Shown here piece by piece: positions 8,694 to 14,812 of a stretch of DNA of 54,641 bases; position 1 is the first letter of the stretch; every line of letters starts with the position of its first letter. Location: positions 1 through 54,641 of the IMG/VR virus record IMGVR_UViG_3300007276_000061, one strand, 5' to 3'. The DNA is from a virus. The position numbers were made by a program, and so were the translations under genes. Under the pieces are notes generated by a model. The model had not been told where the DNA came from and made no database searches. It worked only from the letters and a program-made list of their open reading frames with translations.

Positions 8694-8798
8694 TTAGATA
8701 AGCTGCATAGCCCATAGGCCAAAGGCCCAACCGAAAATCCAGATTAGACCAAAAGGCAAAGCAAAGTTCAGCCAAAAGTTCTTTTTCTGTTTTCTCAT
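8694..8798 (-). CDS. Tiny membrane protein, 34 aa (leaderless)
   Basis: Basic N-terminus (RKQKK) followed by one hydrophobic Trp/Phe-rich segment, so a single-span membrane peptide is likely. The ATG lies 6 nt after the -10 box, implying a leaderless mRNA. Moderate support only. Confidence 0.45.
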   Translation of the reverse strand: MRKQKKNFWLNFALPFGLIWIFGWAFGLWAMQLI

Positions 8799-8804
8799 TC
8801 TAAT

Positions 8805-8833
8805 ACTATACCGCGTCTGAGGATCGAAGTCAA
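8805..8833 (-). promoter_or_regulatory. Sigma70-type promoter
   Basis: TTGACT, 17 bp, TATAGT, immediately before the 34-aa ORF. Confidence 0.8.
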
Positions 8834-8893
8834 CACTTGAGTTAGGTAACGCGTAAAATTATCGCTGAAATGCGATGGTCGGCGCATGACGTG

Positions 8894-8930
8894 AAAAAGC
8901 CTGCTGATCGTAACCAGCAGGCTTTAAAAA
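8894..8930 (-). terminator. Intrinsic terminator ending the tRNA/early block
   Basis: AAAGCCTGCTG / CAGCAGGCTTTTT hairpin with an 8-nt loop. It has U/A runs on both sides, so it can work in both directions. It ends transcription coming from the tRNA region. Confidence 0.85.
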
Positions 8931-8935
8931 CATAT

Positions 8936-9053
8936 AACCGTTTTGTGCACTGACATTATATGTCGCACCCTTACTCTTCTGCTTATCCCGCTCACGCGTG
9001 GTCCCACACGGGGAGAGACTTACTCTTTTTCAAGGGTTCCGAGTAAATATTGG
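8936..9053. other. Non-coding spacer with small hairpins
   Basis: No ORF with a ribosome site. Short hairpins are visible (GACATTATATGTC near 8960; TTACTC/GAGTAA near 9020-9045). No assigned function. Confidence 0.4.
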
Positions 9054-9124
9054 AGCTTCCTAGGAGAATCCAACTCCTTTCATTAGCTTGGAAGGCTAAG
9101 GCACACGCAATATACCAAGGAAGC
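9054..9124 (-). tRNA. tRNA-Gly(TCC), atypical T-loop
   Basis: Perfect 7-bp acceptor GCTTCCT/AGGAAGC with encoded CCA, anticodon loop CTTCCAA on a 5-bp stem, and a GGTA/TGCC D-stem. The T-loop reads TTGGATT instead of TTCGATT. The 5' end abuts the stop codon of the GIY-YIG gene. Confidence 0.75.
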
Positions 9125-9748
9125 TTAGATGTATTTGAATTTATGTTTTAGATAAGATTTTCTGTGTCCTTGACAAACTCTACGTATACCTTGCTGAGTT
9201 TGTTCATTACTTACTATAGAAATATTATTATCTATTAAATATTGCGCGCATTCTATAGTGCTTTTAAAAACTATGTTATTGTTTAACAGAATAGAATTAC
9301 TTAATAATTTCTTAGCTTCAGCTTTATCAATAACTTCCAATTTATTAGATATTAATACTTTCTTTACAGTATCTTCAGAAATACGTAAATTCCTAGCTAT
9401 ATGCGCAACAATTTTTGTTTTTAAATACTCTTTTAAAATGGCTTGATCGTTTATATAGCGTCTACCATCTCCGCCTAAAGTAGCGTTATAACCATTCTTA
9501 TATGTATCGTACTCAGAGATAGCTTCAATTTCTTTTAGTTCTAAATCGCCTTCAGGATAAGAATCTAATAAGTATATTTTAAAATTATCGCTACCATGAA
9601 ACCTAATAGCTTTATGTAATGGCGATTCTGAACCATTTTTAGCTTTAGAAATATGAGCTTTAAATCTATTATCTAGAGTATCGTAAGTTTTGCCTATATA
9701 CTCTTTTCCGGTTAATAGATTAACTATGGTGTATAAATGACCTATCAT
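9125..9748 (-). CDS. GIY-YIG homing endonuclease
   Basis: 207 residues. The N-terminal GIY-YIG nuclease domain (LYTIVNLLTGKEYIGKT, then RFKAHISKA, with a catalytic-type Glu in ELKEIEAI) is followed by a YNATLGGDG motif and a C-terminal DNA-binding part with an HTH (IARNLRISEDTVKKVL) and an IENR1/NUMOD-like repeat. It is AT-rich and sits inside the tRNA cluster directly against tRNA-Gly, typical of free-standing phage homing genes. Confidence 0.88.
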   Translation of the reverse strand: MIGHLYTIVNLLTGKEYIGKTYDTLDNRFKAHISKAKNGSESPLHKAIRFHGSDNFKIYLLDSYPEGDLELKEIEAISEYDTYKNGYNATLGGDGRRYINDQAILKEYLKTKIVAHIARNLRISEDTVKKVLISNKLEVIDKAEAKKLLSNSILLNNNIVFKSTIECAQYLIDNNISIVSNEQTQQGIRRVCQGHRKSYLKHKFKYI

Positions 9749-9861
9749 AATAGTTGAAACCGATTTTACCTACTTCACATTTCTCAGTCTAACGACAGAG
9801 CGCAACTTAATCGGTGGCGCTAGACTTCAACGAACGATAGGCCGGGCGATCGGGACCGGTA

Positions 9862-10029
9862 TTACTTAAATTCTACTAAAGAGTCAGCGACTTGATAAAG
9901 CTTATATTTCACTAGATTAAGATGCTTAATAAAATTAGTAGCATCTGTCTTAGTATCAAAGTAGGCAACAGTAGGACTATCCGATTCTACTCTCCACCGA
10001 GTGTTATCATTGGGATGTTGATCAGTCAT
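9862..10029 (-). CDS. Hypothetical protein, 55 aa
   Basis: Small soluble ORF with a ggag ribosome site, between tRNA-Gly(GCC) and the homing endonuclease. No family recognised. Confidence 0.6.
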   Translation of the reverse strand: MTDQHPNDNTRWRVESDSPTVAYFDTKTDATNFIKHLNLVKYKLYQVADSLVEFK

Positions 10030-10048
10030 ATTGTTCTCCTTAATTTGG

Positions 10049-10120
10049 AGCAGGATACCGGGATCGAACCGGTGACCTAGACGTTGGCAACGTCTCGCTC
10101 TACCGCTGAGCTAAACCTGC
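10049..10120 (-). tRNA. tRNA-Gly(GCC)
   Basis: Cloverleaf with anticodon loop TTGCCAA, T-loop TTCGATC and encoded CCA. The preceding 87-aa gene ends on the tRNA's 5' border. Confidence 0.93.
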
Positions 10121-10384
10121 TTAATACTGTTTTAGAAGTTCTCTAACGTTATATTGAGTGTTATTAACAATTACGTTAGCATTAGTGATTAGTTCTCTAA
10201 CCGAATCTTTATTGTCAAGCTCAACGTTCTTTAGCTTCGTTAACCGTTGACGCATAGCTTCTACCCTAGAAAGAGCTTCTTCAATTTCGCCTTCGATATA
10301 AACTATATCTTGAGCAATGATCTTAGCAACAGTGCGTTGGTTTTCTTCACGTAGTTTACAAATTTCAGTAGCAATAATGGTCAT
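10121..10384 (-). CDS. Hypothetical coiled-coil protein, 87 aa
   Basis: Highly helical, charged protein with heptad-like spacing (residues ~25-70), probably a coiled coil. Located between tRNA-Ser and tRNA-Gly, with its stop codon touching the tRNA. Confidence 0.65.
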   Translation of the reverse strand: MTIIATEICKLREENQRTVAKIIAQDIVYIEGEIEEALSRVEAMRQRLTKLKNVELDNKDSVRELITNANVIVNNTQYNVRELLKQY

Positions 10385-10405
10385 TAATGATCCTTAGTTA
10401 AAATG

Positions 10406-10493
10406 GCGGTGAGTCGGGGAATTGAACCCCGTCAACCGTTTTACGGGTTGTACACATTAGCAGTGTGCTGCATTACCGGCCTGCCCACTCACC
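10406..10493 (-). tRNA. tRNA-Ser(GCT)
   Basis: Class II tRNA with anticodon loop CTGCTAA, long variable arm (CAACCCGT/ACGGTTG), T-loop TTCAATT and encoded CCA. Confidence 0.93.
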
Positions 10494-10596
10494 CAAATAA
10501 AATGTCTTTAATAGAAATACAAGATGCTAGAATAAGCACTAGAAACATTACGAAGAAAGGCCAGATTGGTGGTTGCCAGTTACGAGGAAAATTCAT
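10489..10596 (-). CDS. Tiny membrane protein, 35 aa
   Basis: One hydrophobic span (WPFFVMFLVLILASC). Its start lies 2 nt after the upstream membrane gene's stop with gga upstream; its stop falls in the 5' end of tRNA-Ser. Confidence 0.55.
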   Translation of the reverse strand: MNFPRNWQPPIWPFFVMFLVLILASCISIKDILFG

Positions 10597-10598
10597 CG

Positions 10599-10796
10599 TT
10601 ATCCGGTTGCTTTCTTATTTTTGTTTACTAGATCAATAATCGCATAGACTAAGAACCACGGCCAGAATAGGCCTAGCGCGAGAATCCAAGGATTAGAACT
10701 AAATCCTCTACGATTATCGTCAAATATATTATATGTCAGTAAGGTAACACCGACAAAAGCCCAAATGGAACCTAGAATAATAGCAATAATAAACAT
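10599..10796 (-). CDS. Small membrane protein, 65 aa
   Basis: Two predicted transmembrane segments (residues ~2-22 and ~37-57) with a basic C-terminus. Located between tRNA-Arg and tRNA-Ser. Unknown function. Confidence 0.6.
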   Translation of the reverse strand: MFIIAIILGSIWAFVGVTLLTYNIFDDNRRGFSSNPWILALGLFWPWFLVYAIIDLVNKNKKATG

Positions 10797-10813
10797 GATT
10801 TTCCTTGAAATGG

Positions 10814-10886
10814 CGAACCCACTAGGAATCGAACCTAGGTATATCTGTTTAGAAGACAGATGCGTTATCCACTACGCTATGGGTCC
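10814..10886 (-). tRNA. tRNA-Arg(TCT)
   Basis: Anticodon loop CTTCTAA, T-loop TTCGATT, 7-bp acceptor, encoded CCA. Confidence 0.93.
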
Positions 10887-10896
10887 TGAAATTAGA

Positions 10897-10990
10897 CTCA
10901 ATAAGAGAGCGAGGGTTGCGCTAGTGGACTCGAACCACCCGCACCAGCTATCAGCCAGCACGCCTATCCAAGGCCCTCGTTCTTATTGAG
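10897..10990 (-). ncRNA. tRNA-Ile(GAT)-like RNA inside a long closing helix
   Basis: It contains an anticodon-like arm with loop CTGATAG and a canonical T-arm (TTCGAGT), but no normal acceptor and no CCA. Instead the ends pair over about 16 bp (CTCAATAAGA-CGAGGG with CCCTCG-TCTTATTGAG). A normal tRNA-Ile(GAT) exists at 21104, so this one may be a tRNA mimic or a decayed tRNA. Confidence 0.6.
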
Positions 10991-11047
10991 CTACGAGACT
11001 GCGTAGGCTGGCCGCGTATCCAACCGTTAATCGCTAGTCAAGAGTGG

Positions 11048-11120
11048 CGTCCCGCACAGGGCTCGAACCTGTAACCTACTGATTCGTAATCAGTTGCTCC
11101 TCCAATTGAGCTTCCGGGAC
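11048..11120 (-). tRNA. tRNA-Arg(ACG)
   Basis: Anticodon loop TTACGAA on a 5-bp stem, T-loop TTCGAGC, acceptor GTCCCG/CGGGAC, encoded CCA. Confidence 0.92.
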
Positions 11121-11126
11121 ATTAGC

Positions 11127-11576
11127 TTAGTTTAGTGGCTTCTGCCTAGCGCAATGGTCGGAAGCGTGTGAAGCTGCCCATGCGTCCGGCTTTAGCATTG
11201 GTTGAATTCCAGTGTTACCCAGAACATATCCCATTGCTTCCTTCATAGCCACGTTTGACTTATGTTTAGGGCTAGGATTAATGTCCAGGTGGATTTCCAT
11301 ATGTCGGCCTTCCAGGAAATCAACGATTTCTAGTGCGGCATTCGTAGCGAACATAACTTCGTTCATCATACGAGTTTTGATGTTACGGAAATCAGGTAGA
11401 ACCTGAAGATCGTGATAGATTGAAGCACCATGCCGAGTAGCGTGGTGAAGGATTACTACAGTAGCATATCGTGCATACCATATTCCATTCTTCTTGAAGC
11501 AGACACTGTCGCAACCAACATAGACAGAACTGTCTTTGCTAGATTCGATGATCGCTTCGATCGCTTTCTCAAACAT
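11127..11576 (-). CDS. YkuK-like (DUF458) RNase H-fold protein
   Basis: 149-residue member of the YkuK/DUF458 RNase H-like family. It shows the acidic strand VYVGCDSV (~residue 18), the conserved TRMMNEV helix (~68), the HLDINPS strand (~95) and a C-terminal DxxA(A)SHASDH motif with His residues. The family is predicted to be a nuclease but is poorly characterised. In a tRNA cluster a role in RNA processing is possible; this is inference. Confidence 0.75.
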   Translation of the reverse strand: MFEKAIEAIIESSKDSSVYVGCDSVCFKKNGIWYARYATVVILHHATRHGASIYHDLQVLPDFRNIKTRMMNEVMFATNAALEIVDFLEGRHMEIHLDINPSPKHKSNVAMKEAMGYVLGNTGIQPMLKPDAWAASHASDHCARQKPLN

Positions 11577-11604
11577 TGGGTTTCTCTTGGTTTATGAACT
11601 TGGG

Positions 11605-11677
11605 TGCAGGAGCAGTGCTCGCATCTGCCAGATTGCTTGGTTATGAGCCAAGTGACTAACTTTCTTGTCCTTCCTGC
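11605..11677 (-). tRNA. tRNA-Met(CAT), atypical T-arm
   Basis: Acceptor GCAGGA/TCCTGC and anticodon arm CTTGG-CTCATAA-CCAAG are good. The T-loop (ATGCGAG) lacks the TTCRA consensus and the 3' end reads ACCCA. One of three CAT tRNAs in the window, so it could be Met, fMet or Ile(CAU). Confidence 0.65.
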
Positions 11678-11689
11678 GTCAAAATGTAG

Positions 11690-11803
11690 TTAGTACAAGC
11701 CGGTGAGGTATCCACAGGTTGTCTCGCCAGAGGCCTGTTGCCCATTCTCCGTTTAGGGTTAATTACTCCCTTCCTGCGTCCAGGCTTTCCTTACTTGTAC
11801 TAA
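11690..11803 (-). ncRNA. Structured RNA closed by a 10-bp terminal helix
   Basis: TTAGTACAAG at one end pairs perfectly with CTTGTACTAA at the other. Inside are CCTG/CAGG, GGG/CCC and ACAGG/CCTGT hairpins. A 12-nt string (GACGCAGGAAGG) is shared with the start of the neighbouring tRNA-Met. No tRNA consensus. Confidence 0.45.
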
Positions 11804-11808
11804 TATGG

Positions 11809-11850
11809 TGCGGATGAGCACTACTGCTGTTGCTACTTTTAAGCTCCGCA
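11809..11850 (-). ncRNA. Short CCA-ended stem element
   Basis: TGCGGA pairs with TCCGCA followed by CCA, giving an acceptor-like stem on only ~42 nt. It may be a tRNA remnant. Confidence 0.3.
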
Positions 11851-11907
11851 TTTGCCGGAACTCCGCGTAAATGGTCCCTGATGCCTACGTTTTTACGCAA
11901 ACAGGGG

Positions 11908-11949
11908 TAATCTAAGATTGCGACGTCCAGCTGGCACGTACTTAGATTA
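11908..11949 (-). ncRNA. Long hairpin (9-bp stem)
   Basis: TAATCTAAG / CTTAGATTA with an inner CGT..ACG stem, just downstream of tRNA-Trp. It may be a processing signal. Confidence 0.4.
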
Positions 11950-11955
11950 AATTGG

Positions 11956-12026
11956 CAGGCGTGCAAGGTATCGAACCCTGTTCTGCGGGTTTGGAATCCG
12001 CTGCTTCACCTTAAAGCTTCACACCC
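11956..12026 (-). tRNA. tRNA-Trp(CCA)
   Basis: Anticodon loop TTCCAAA, T-loop TTCGATA, acceptor GGGTGTG/CACGCCT, encoded CCA. Only about 1 nt separates it from the CCA of the next tRNA. Confidence 0.9.
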
Positions 12027-12030
12027 ATGG

Positions 12031-12098
12031 CGTCCCCACCAGTAATCGAAACTGGCCACCCAGCTTCGAAGGCCGGAGTCGCATCCTCGCGTAGGGAC
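12031..12098 (-). tRNA. tRNA-Arg(TCG)
   Basis: Anticodon loop CTTCGAA, T-loop TTCGATT, acceptor GTCCCTA/TGGGGAC, encoded CCA. The D-arm is short. Confidence 0.9.
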
Positions 12099-12193
12099 TA
12101 AAATTCGTGTAGCAGTTTCACTAGCTATATCTGTCCCCAATGCCTGCTTTCGGCCACCGCAATGCAGAATGACTCCTACAAAGCTGAATATGG

Positions 12194-12261
12194 TGGAATT
12201 CCTGAGAGTTTAACTCAGCTTGACGCAGCGTTAGCCACGCACCTCACCCGAGGAGAATCCC
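12194..12261 (-). tRNA. tRNA-like gene, degenerate (possible anticodon GCT)
   Basis: Perfect acceptor GGGATTC/GAATTCC plus A-CCA, T-stem CTGAG/CTCAG with loop TTAAACT. The anticodon arm is weak (GCG-TGGCTAA-CGC, no U33). Probably a decaying or non-decoding tRNA. Confidence 0.5.
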
Positions 12262-12269
12262 GTAATTGG

Positions 12270-12339
12270 TGGAGAATATGGGACTCGAACCCATCACTGT
12301 CTGCGTGCAAGGCAAACGCGCTTTCCCTGAGCATTCCCC
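12270..12339 (-). tRNA. tRNA-Ala(TGC)
   Basis: Anticodon loop CTTGCAC, T-loop TTCGAGT, acceptor GGGGAAT/ATTCTCC, encoded CCA. Confidence 0.92.
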
Positions 12340-12342
12340 GTA

Positions 12343-12528
12343 TTATTCTTCGTCCTCATCCTCATCATAGATAGCATACTGCTCACCTACAGGAAGGGGT
12401 CCGATATTATCTCGATACCATTCTTTCATACCTTGATAGATATCCCCATCCGCTGGTCCCATATAGGTTCCTGCGTCTTCATAGAAATATCTAAGAAACT
12501 TTAACTCGGCATGTTCAGCTTCAGTCAT
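12343..12528 (-). CDS. Hypothetical acidic protein, 61 aa
   Basis: Ends in a run of Asp/Glu residues. No family recognised. Fits exactly between tRNA-Cys and tRNA-Ala. Confidence 0.6.
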   Translation of the reverse strand: MTEAEHAELKFLRYFYEDAGTYMGPADGDIYQGMKEWYRDNIGPLPVGEQYAIYDEDEDEE

Positions 12529-12548
12529 TTTCTGCTTTCAAAGTTTGG

Positions 12549-12622
12549 AGTAATCGGTGAGAATCGAACTCACATAAAGGGGATTTGCAGTCCCCTGCCT
12601 AAGCCATTCGAGCCACGATTAC
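12549..12622 (-). tRNA. tRNA-Cys(GCA)
   Basis: Anticodon arm GGGGA-CTGCAAA-TCCCC, T-loop TTCGATT, acceptor GTAATCG/CGATTAC, encoded CCA. Confidence 0.94.
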
Positions 12623-12623
12623 G

Positions 12624-12848
12624 TTATTCTTCTAGCGATTCAAAGCTAAGAACCTTGGAGGGTTTAAAGCTTCTCCAAGCATCTACTTCAATATCCCATA
12701 CAGTAATCTGATCTTCAACTGGTACAGATGATGAACCCTCAAATTCACCTAAAATATCAGGTGAAAGCGTACAAAACATAGTACGTTCGTCACCATTAGC
12801 TTTCAGAAAAACAACTTCACAGATACTAGTTTTCAGAGCATCATACAT
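12624..12848 (-). CDS. Hypothetical protein, 74 aa
   Basis: Beta-rich small protein with no recognised family. Its ATG overlaps the stop region of the preceding small ORF. Confidence 0.6.
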   Translation of the reverse strand: MYDALKTSICEVVFLKANGDERTMFCTLSPDILGEFEGSSSVPVEDQITVWDIEVDAWRSFKPSKVLSFESLEE

Positions 12849-12850
12849 AG

Positions 12851-13012
12851 TTACAAACTTTCAATAAGCCAAACAATTGCATCATCTTCTGTGATACCTT
12901 CAAAATCTGATGCACATTCACGCGCATCAATCAGATAACCTTCTTTAACCTTAGTTAGCTGAGCTACGAGCTTATCGTAAGCCGCTTCAATTGCTTCAGT
13001 CGGCGTAGTCAC
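12851..13012 (-). CDS. Hypothetical protein, 53 aa (GTG start)
   Basis: GTG start with a perfect ggagg, overlapping the stop of the 76-aa gene. Helical and acidic. Function unknown. Confidence 0.55.
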   Translation of the reverse strand: MTTPTEAIEAAYDKLVAQLTKVKEGYLIDARECASDFEGITEDDAIVWLIESL

Positions 13013-13226
13013 AGATGCCTCCCCAATCCCATTCCCACATCAAATAATTGATTGCAGAGATTTCAAGTTCAGTTGGCTCATGAGCTAGACTAGGACGTTC
13101 CCAATCATAACCATTTACAAGTTTGTAACCTTGATTAAGCAAATACATTTGAGCATTGATATCAGCATAACCATGTTCATCATAGTTAGACCAAAACTCA
13201 TGTAGTTCAGGAGGGCCACTTGGCAT
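12996..13226 (-). CDS. Hypothetical protein, 76 aa
   Basis: Trp/Tyr/Asp-rich small protein with no family recognised. First gene after tRNA-Thr in the direction of transcription. Confidence 0.6.
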   Translation of the reverse strand: MPSGPPELHEFWSNYDEHGYADINAQMYLLNQGYKLVNGYDWERPSLAHEPTELEISAINYLMWEWDWGGICDYAD

Positions 13227-13258
13227 TTAGATTGCTTTCTTTTGGTTAATAAATATGG

Positions 13259-13330
13259 TGCCCCGTGAAGGAATCGAACCCTCATCTCCTGATTACAAAA
13301 CAGACGCTAGACCTTCCAGCTAACGAGGCA
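13259..13330 (-). tRNA. tRNA-Thr(TGT)
   Basis: Anticodon loop TTTGTAA, T-loop TTCGATT, acceptor TGCCTCG/CGGGGCA, encoded CCA. One mismatch in the anticodon stem. Confidence 0.88.
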
Positions 13331-13341
13331 TAATTTCGGGT

Positions 13342-13433
13342 CGTGTAGATGTGATACTCAGCTGTGGATGGATAGTCCACGATATCTCACTAATCCCTTA
13401 GTAAGCCACTGATTGCTATCAGCACTCTACACG
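13342..13433 (-). ncRNA. Cloverleaf-like RNA without tRNA consensus
   Basis: Ends pair as CGTGTAGA/TCTACACG. Inside are three hairpins in order: CTGAT-AGCA-ATCAG, CTTACTAA-GGGA-TTAGTGAG (GNRA-type loop) and GTGGA-CTATCCA-TCCAC. The shape is a four-way junction of tRNA size, but with no T-loop, anticodon or CCA. It lies between tRNA-Thr and tRNA-Asp. Confidence 0.55.
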
Positions 13434-13450
13434 GTTTTCTTGAATTATGG

Positions 13451-13524
13451 CGGCCTATAGGGAGATCGAATCCCTCATTTGACTGATCGACAATCAGTTC
13501 CCGTCACCAGCTGGGTCATAAGCC
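13451..13524 (-). tRNA. tRNA-Asp(GTC)
   Basis: Anticodon arm ACTGA-TTGTCGA-TCAGT, T-loop TTCGATC, encoded CCA. Confidence 0.93.
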
Positions 13525-13537
13525 TTATTGAATAAGT

Positions 13538-13566
13538 AGTGTATCAAATCTAAGGACCGAAGTCAA
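13538..13566 (-). promoter_or_regulatory. Sigma70-type promoter
   Basis: TTGACT, 17 bp, TACACT, preceded by gttc. Fires into tRNA-Asp. Confidence 0.8.
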
Positions 13567-13573
13567 GAACTTT

Positions 13574-13759
13574 TTAATGTCTTGGCCCTTTATGATTATT
13601 GTTCTTTAGTTCATGCAATGTGCCAACTATATAATTGGACTTTGCTACAGGAATCACGACAGGTTTAAAAACTGGTGATCCGCAATCTAGACAGGTTCTA
13701 TATCCGAGCTGCGCACGCTTCTCGTTATAGCTTTCATTACACTCTACACACTTTGCCAT
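13574..13759 (-). CDS. Zinc-ribbon protein, 61 aa
   Basis: Two CxxC pairs (CVEC at residue 4, CLDC at ~22) with a DksA/zinc-ribbon-like spacing. May bind RNA polymerase or nucleic acid. Transcribed from the promoter at 13783 with a ggaaagag ribosome site. Confidence 0.6.
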   Translation of the reverse strand: MAKCVECNESYNEKRAQLGYRTCLDCGSPVFKPVVIPVAKSNYIVGTLHELKNNNHKGPRH

Positions 13760-13782
13760 CTCTTTCCTCTCACCGTTTAAAC

Positions 13783-13811
13783 AGTATAGAAGAGTCAGGC
13801 TTCAAAGTCAA
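13783..13811 (-). promoter_or_regulatory. Sigma70-type promoter
   Basis: TTGACT, 17 bp, TATACT. The -35 box overlaps the 3' end of the 57-aa ORF. Confidence 0.85.
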
Positions 13812-13968
13812 GAGATATTTCAGAATCTCGTGGTTCAAGATGCTCTGCGAAATACTTGTTTAGATGTTCGTCGAAACAATCAGAGCAACTGCCCCAATTA
13901 ACAACGTATTCATCCCAAGTGATTTTCTTTAAGCACTCACCACATTCTTGCAAATCATTATCCAGCAT
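13795..13968 (-). CDS. Small CxxC protein, 57 aa
   Basis: Two CxxC pairs (CGEC, CSDC) suggest a zinc-binding fold. The ATG overlaps the upstream gene; the 3' end overlaps a promoter. Confidence 0.55.
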   Translation of the reverse strand: MLDNDLQECGECLKKITWDEYVVNWGSCSDCFDEHLNKYFAEHLEPRDSEISLDFEA

Positions 13969-14209
13969 ATAGGTGTACCACAGGATGTGTCACGCCATGG
14001 ATACCTAGAAATACATGACCTCCTGAGTTAAGGATTTCTAATTCCTCTTTACTAGGCTGCCATGCAGAGGTCATAATGTTATGAGTAGCCTCTGGATCGC
14101 CCCATGCACTATCATTAATAGATAGCGCGTCACAAGGGCCTAAGGAATCGTCCCAATCTACGGGAGCTCCTGGCTTACGAGTTTCATTTAATAAAGTAAC
14201 TGGTTTCAT
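13958..14209 (-). CDS. Hypothetical protein, 83 aa
   Basis: Unknown. The start is placed at ATG 14209, just after tRNA-Glu; the longer frame reads through the tRNA and is rejected. Confidence 0.55.
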   Translation of the reverse strand: MKPVTLLNETRKPGAPVDWDDSLGPCDALSINDSAWGDPEATHNIMTSAWQPSKEELEILNSGGHVFLGIHGVTHPVVHLYAG

Positions 14210-14218
14210 AGTAGTTGG

Positions 14219-14293
14219 AAGGGCGAACGAGATTCGAACTCGCATTGTCCACATTGAAAGTGTGGTTTCCTAGGCCAATTAGAAGACCGCCCC
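14219..14293 (-). tRNA. tRNA-Glu(TTC)
   Basis: Anticodon arm CCACA-CTTTCAA-TGTGG, T-loop TTCGAAT, encoded CCA. Confidence 0.93.
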
Positions 14294-14299
14294 AAAACC

Positions 14300-14581
14300 T
14301 TAGTTGATTACCAACTCGTTATATTCTTCACGAGTGGTGAAATATTGAAGAACTGTATGCGCTGCACGATTCAGTTCACGATTATAACGAATATCCTCAC
14401 GAATAGACGATTGCATATCTTCGTGAATGAAAGTATTCAAGCTTTCTTTGGTATCTTCGATAGTCTTTACTAGCTCATTGATGATAATTTGACGATGCGC
14501 TTCATGCACATCTTCGTCATTAACTTCATCGTCAACCAGATGTTCAGATTGATTAGAAACTAGAATAATAGAAACGTTCAT
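14300..14581 (-). CDS. Hypothetical helical protein, 93 aa
   Basis: Mostly alpha-helical and acidic, no recognised family. Lies between tRNA-Asn and tRNA-Glu. Confidence 0.6.
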   Translation of the reverse strand: MNVSIILVSNQSEHLVDDEVNDEDVHEAHRQIIINELVKTIEDTKESLNTFIHEDMQSSIREDIRYNRELNRAAHTVLQYFTTREEYNELVIN

Positions 14582-14610
14582 TGGTATTCTCCATTTGATA
14601 AAATAATTGG

Positions 14611-14683
14611 CTCCTGCACTAGGATTCGAACCCAGCTTCGTCGGTTAACGGCCGACTGCCCTCACCAAGATGGCTCTACAGGA
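14611..14683 (-). tRNA. tRNA-Asn(GTT)
   Basis: Anticodon arm GTCGG-CCGTTAA-CCGAC, T-loop TTCGAAT, acceptor TCCTGTA/TGCAGGA, encoded CCA. Confidence 0.94.
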
Positions 14684-14695
14684 ATAATTAAAGTT

Positions 14696-14734
14696 GTGAT
14701 GAAGAGAGACTCTACTCTCGCTCTCTTCTATCAC
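14696..14734 (-). ncRNA. Long hairpin upstream of tRNA-Asn
   Basis: GTGAT.GAAGAGAG pairs with CTCTCTTC.ATCAC (13 bp). With the next hairpin it fills the gap between the DUF2828 gene and tRNA-Asn. It could be a processing or stability element. Confidence 0.45.
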
Positions 14735-14755
14735 GTTCTTCTCGAAAAGTATATC

Positions 14756-14804
14756 GGACTCTGAGAGATTAGCCAACGTTAGGAAGGGTTTAGTCTCAGA
14801 GTCC
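14756..14804 (-). ncRNA. Hairpin directly after the DUF2828 stop codon
   Basis: GGACTCTGAGA / TCTCAGAGTCC, perfect 11 bp, with a 27-nt loop containing the self-complementary AACGTT. No U-run, so probably an mRNA 3'-end stabiliser or a small RNA. Confidence 0.45.
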
Positions 14805-14812
14805 AATATGAC

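Noticed and set aside
11763-11966. 67-codon open frame in the tRNA gap
   Set aside because: Overlaps hairpins and the tRNA-Trp 3' end, has no ribosome site, and its protein composition is not gene-like.
10403-12711. Several plus-strand frames containing 'GIEPR' or 'WDSNPSLSA'-like peptides
   Set aside because: These are translations of antisense tRNA T-arms, not genes.
13958-14254. Longer frame of the gene at 13958 reading through tRNA-Glu
   Set aside because: The upstream 15 codons lie in the tRNA gene; ATG 14209 is the plausible start.
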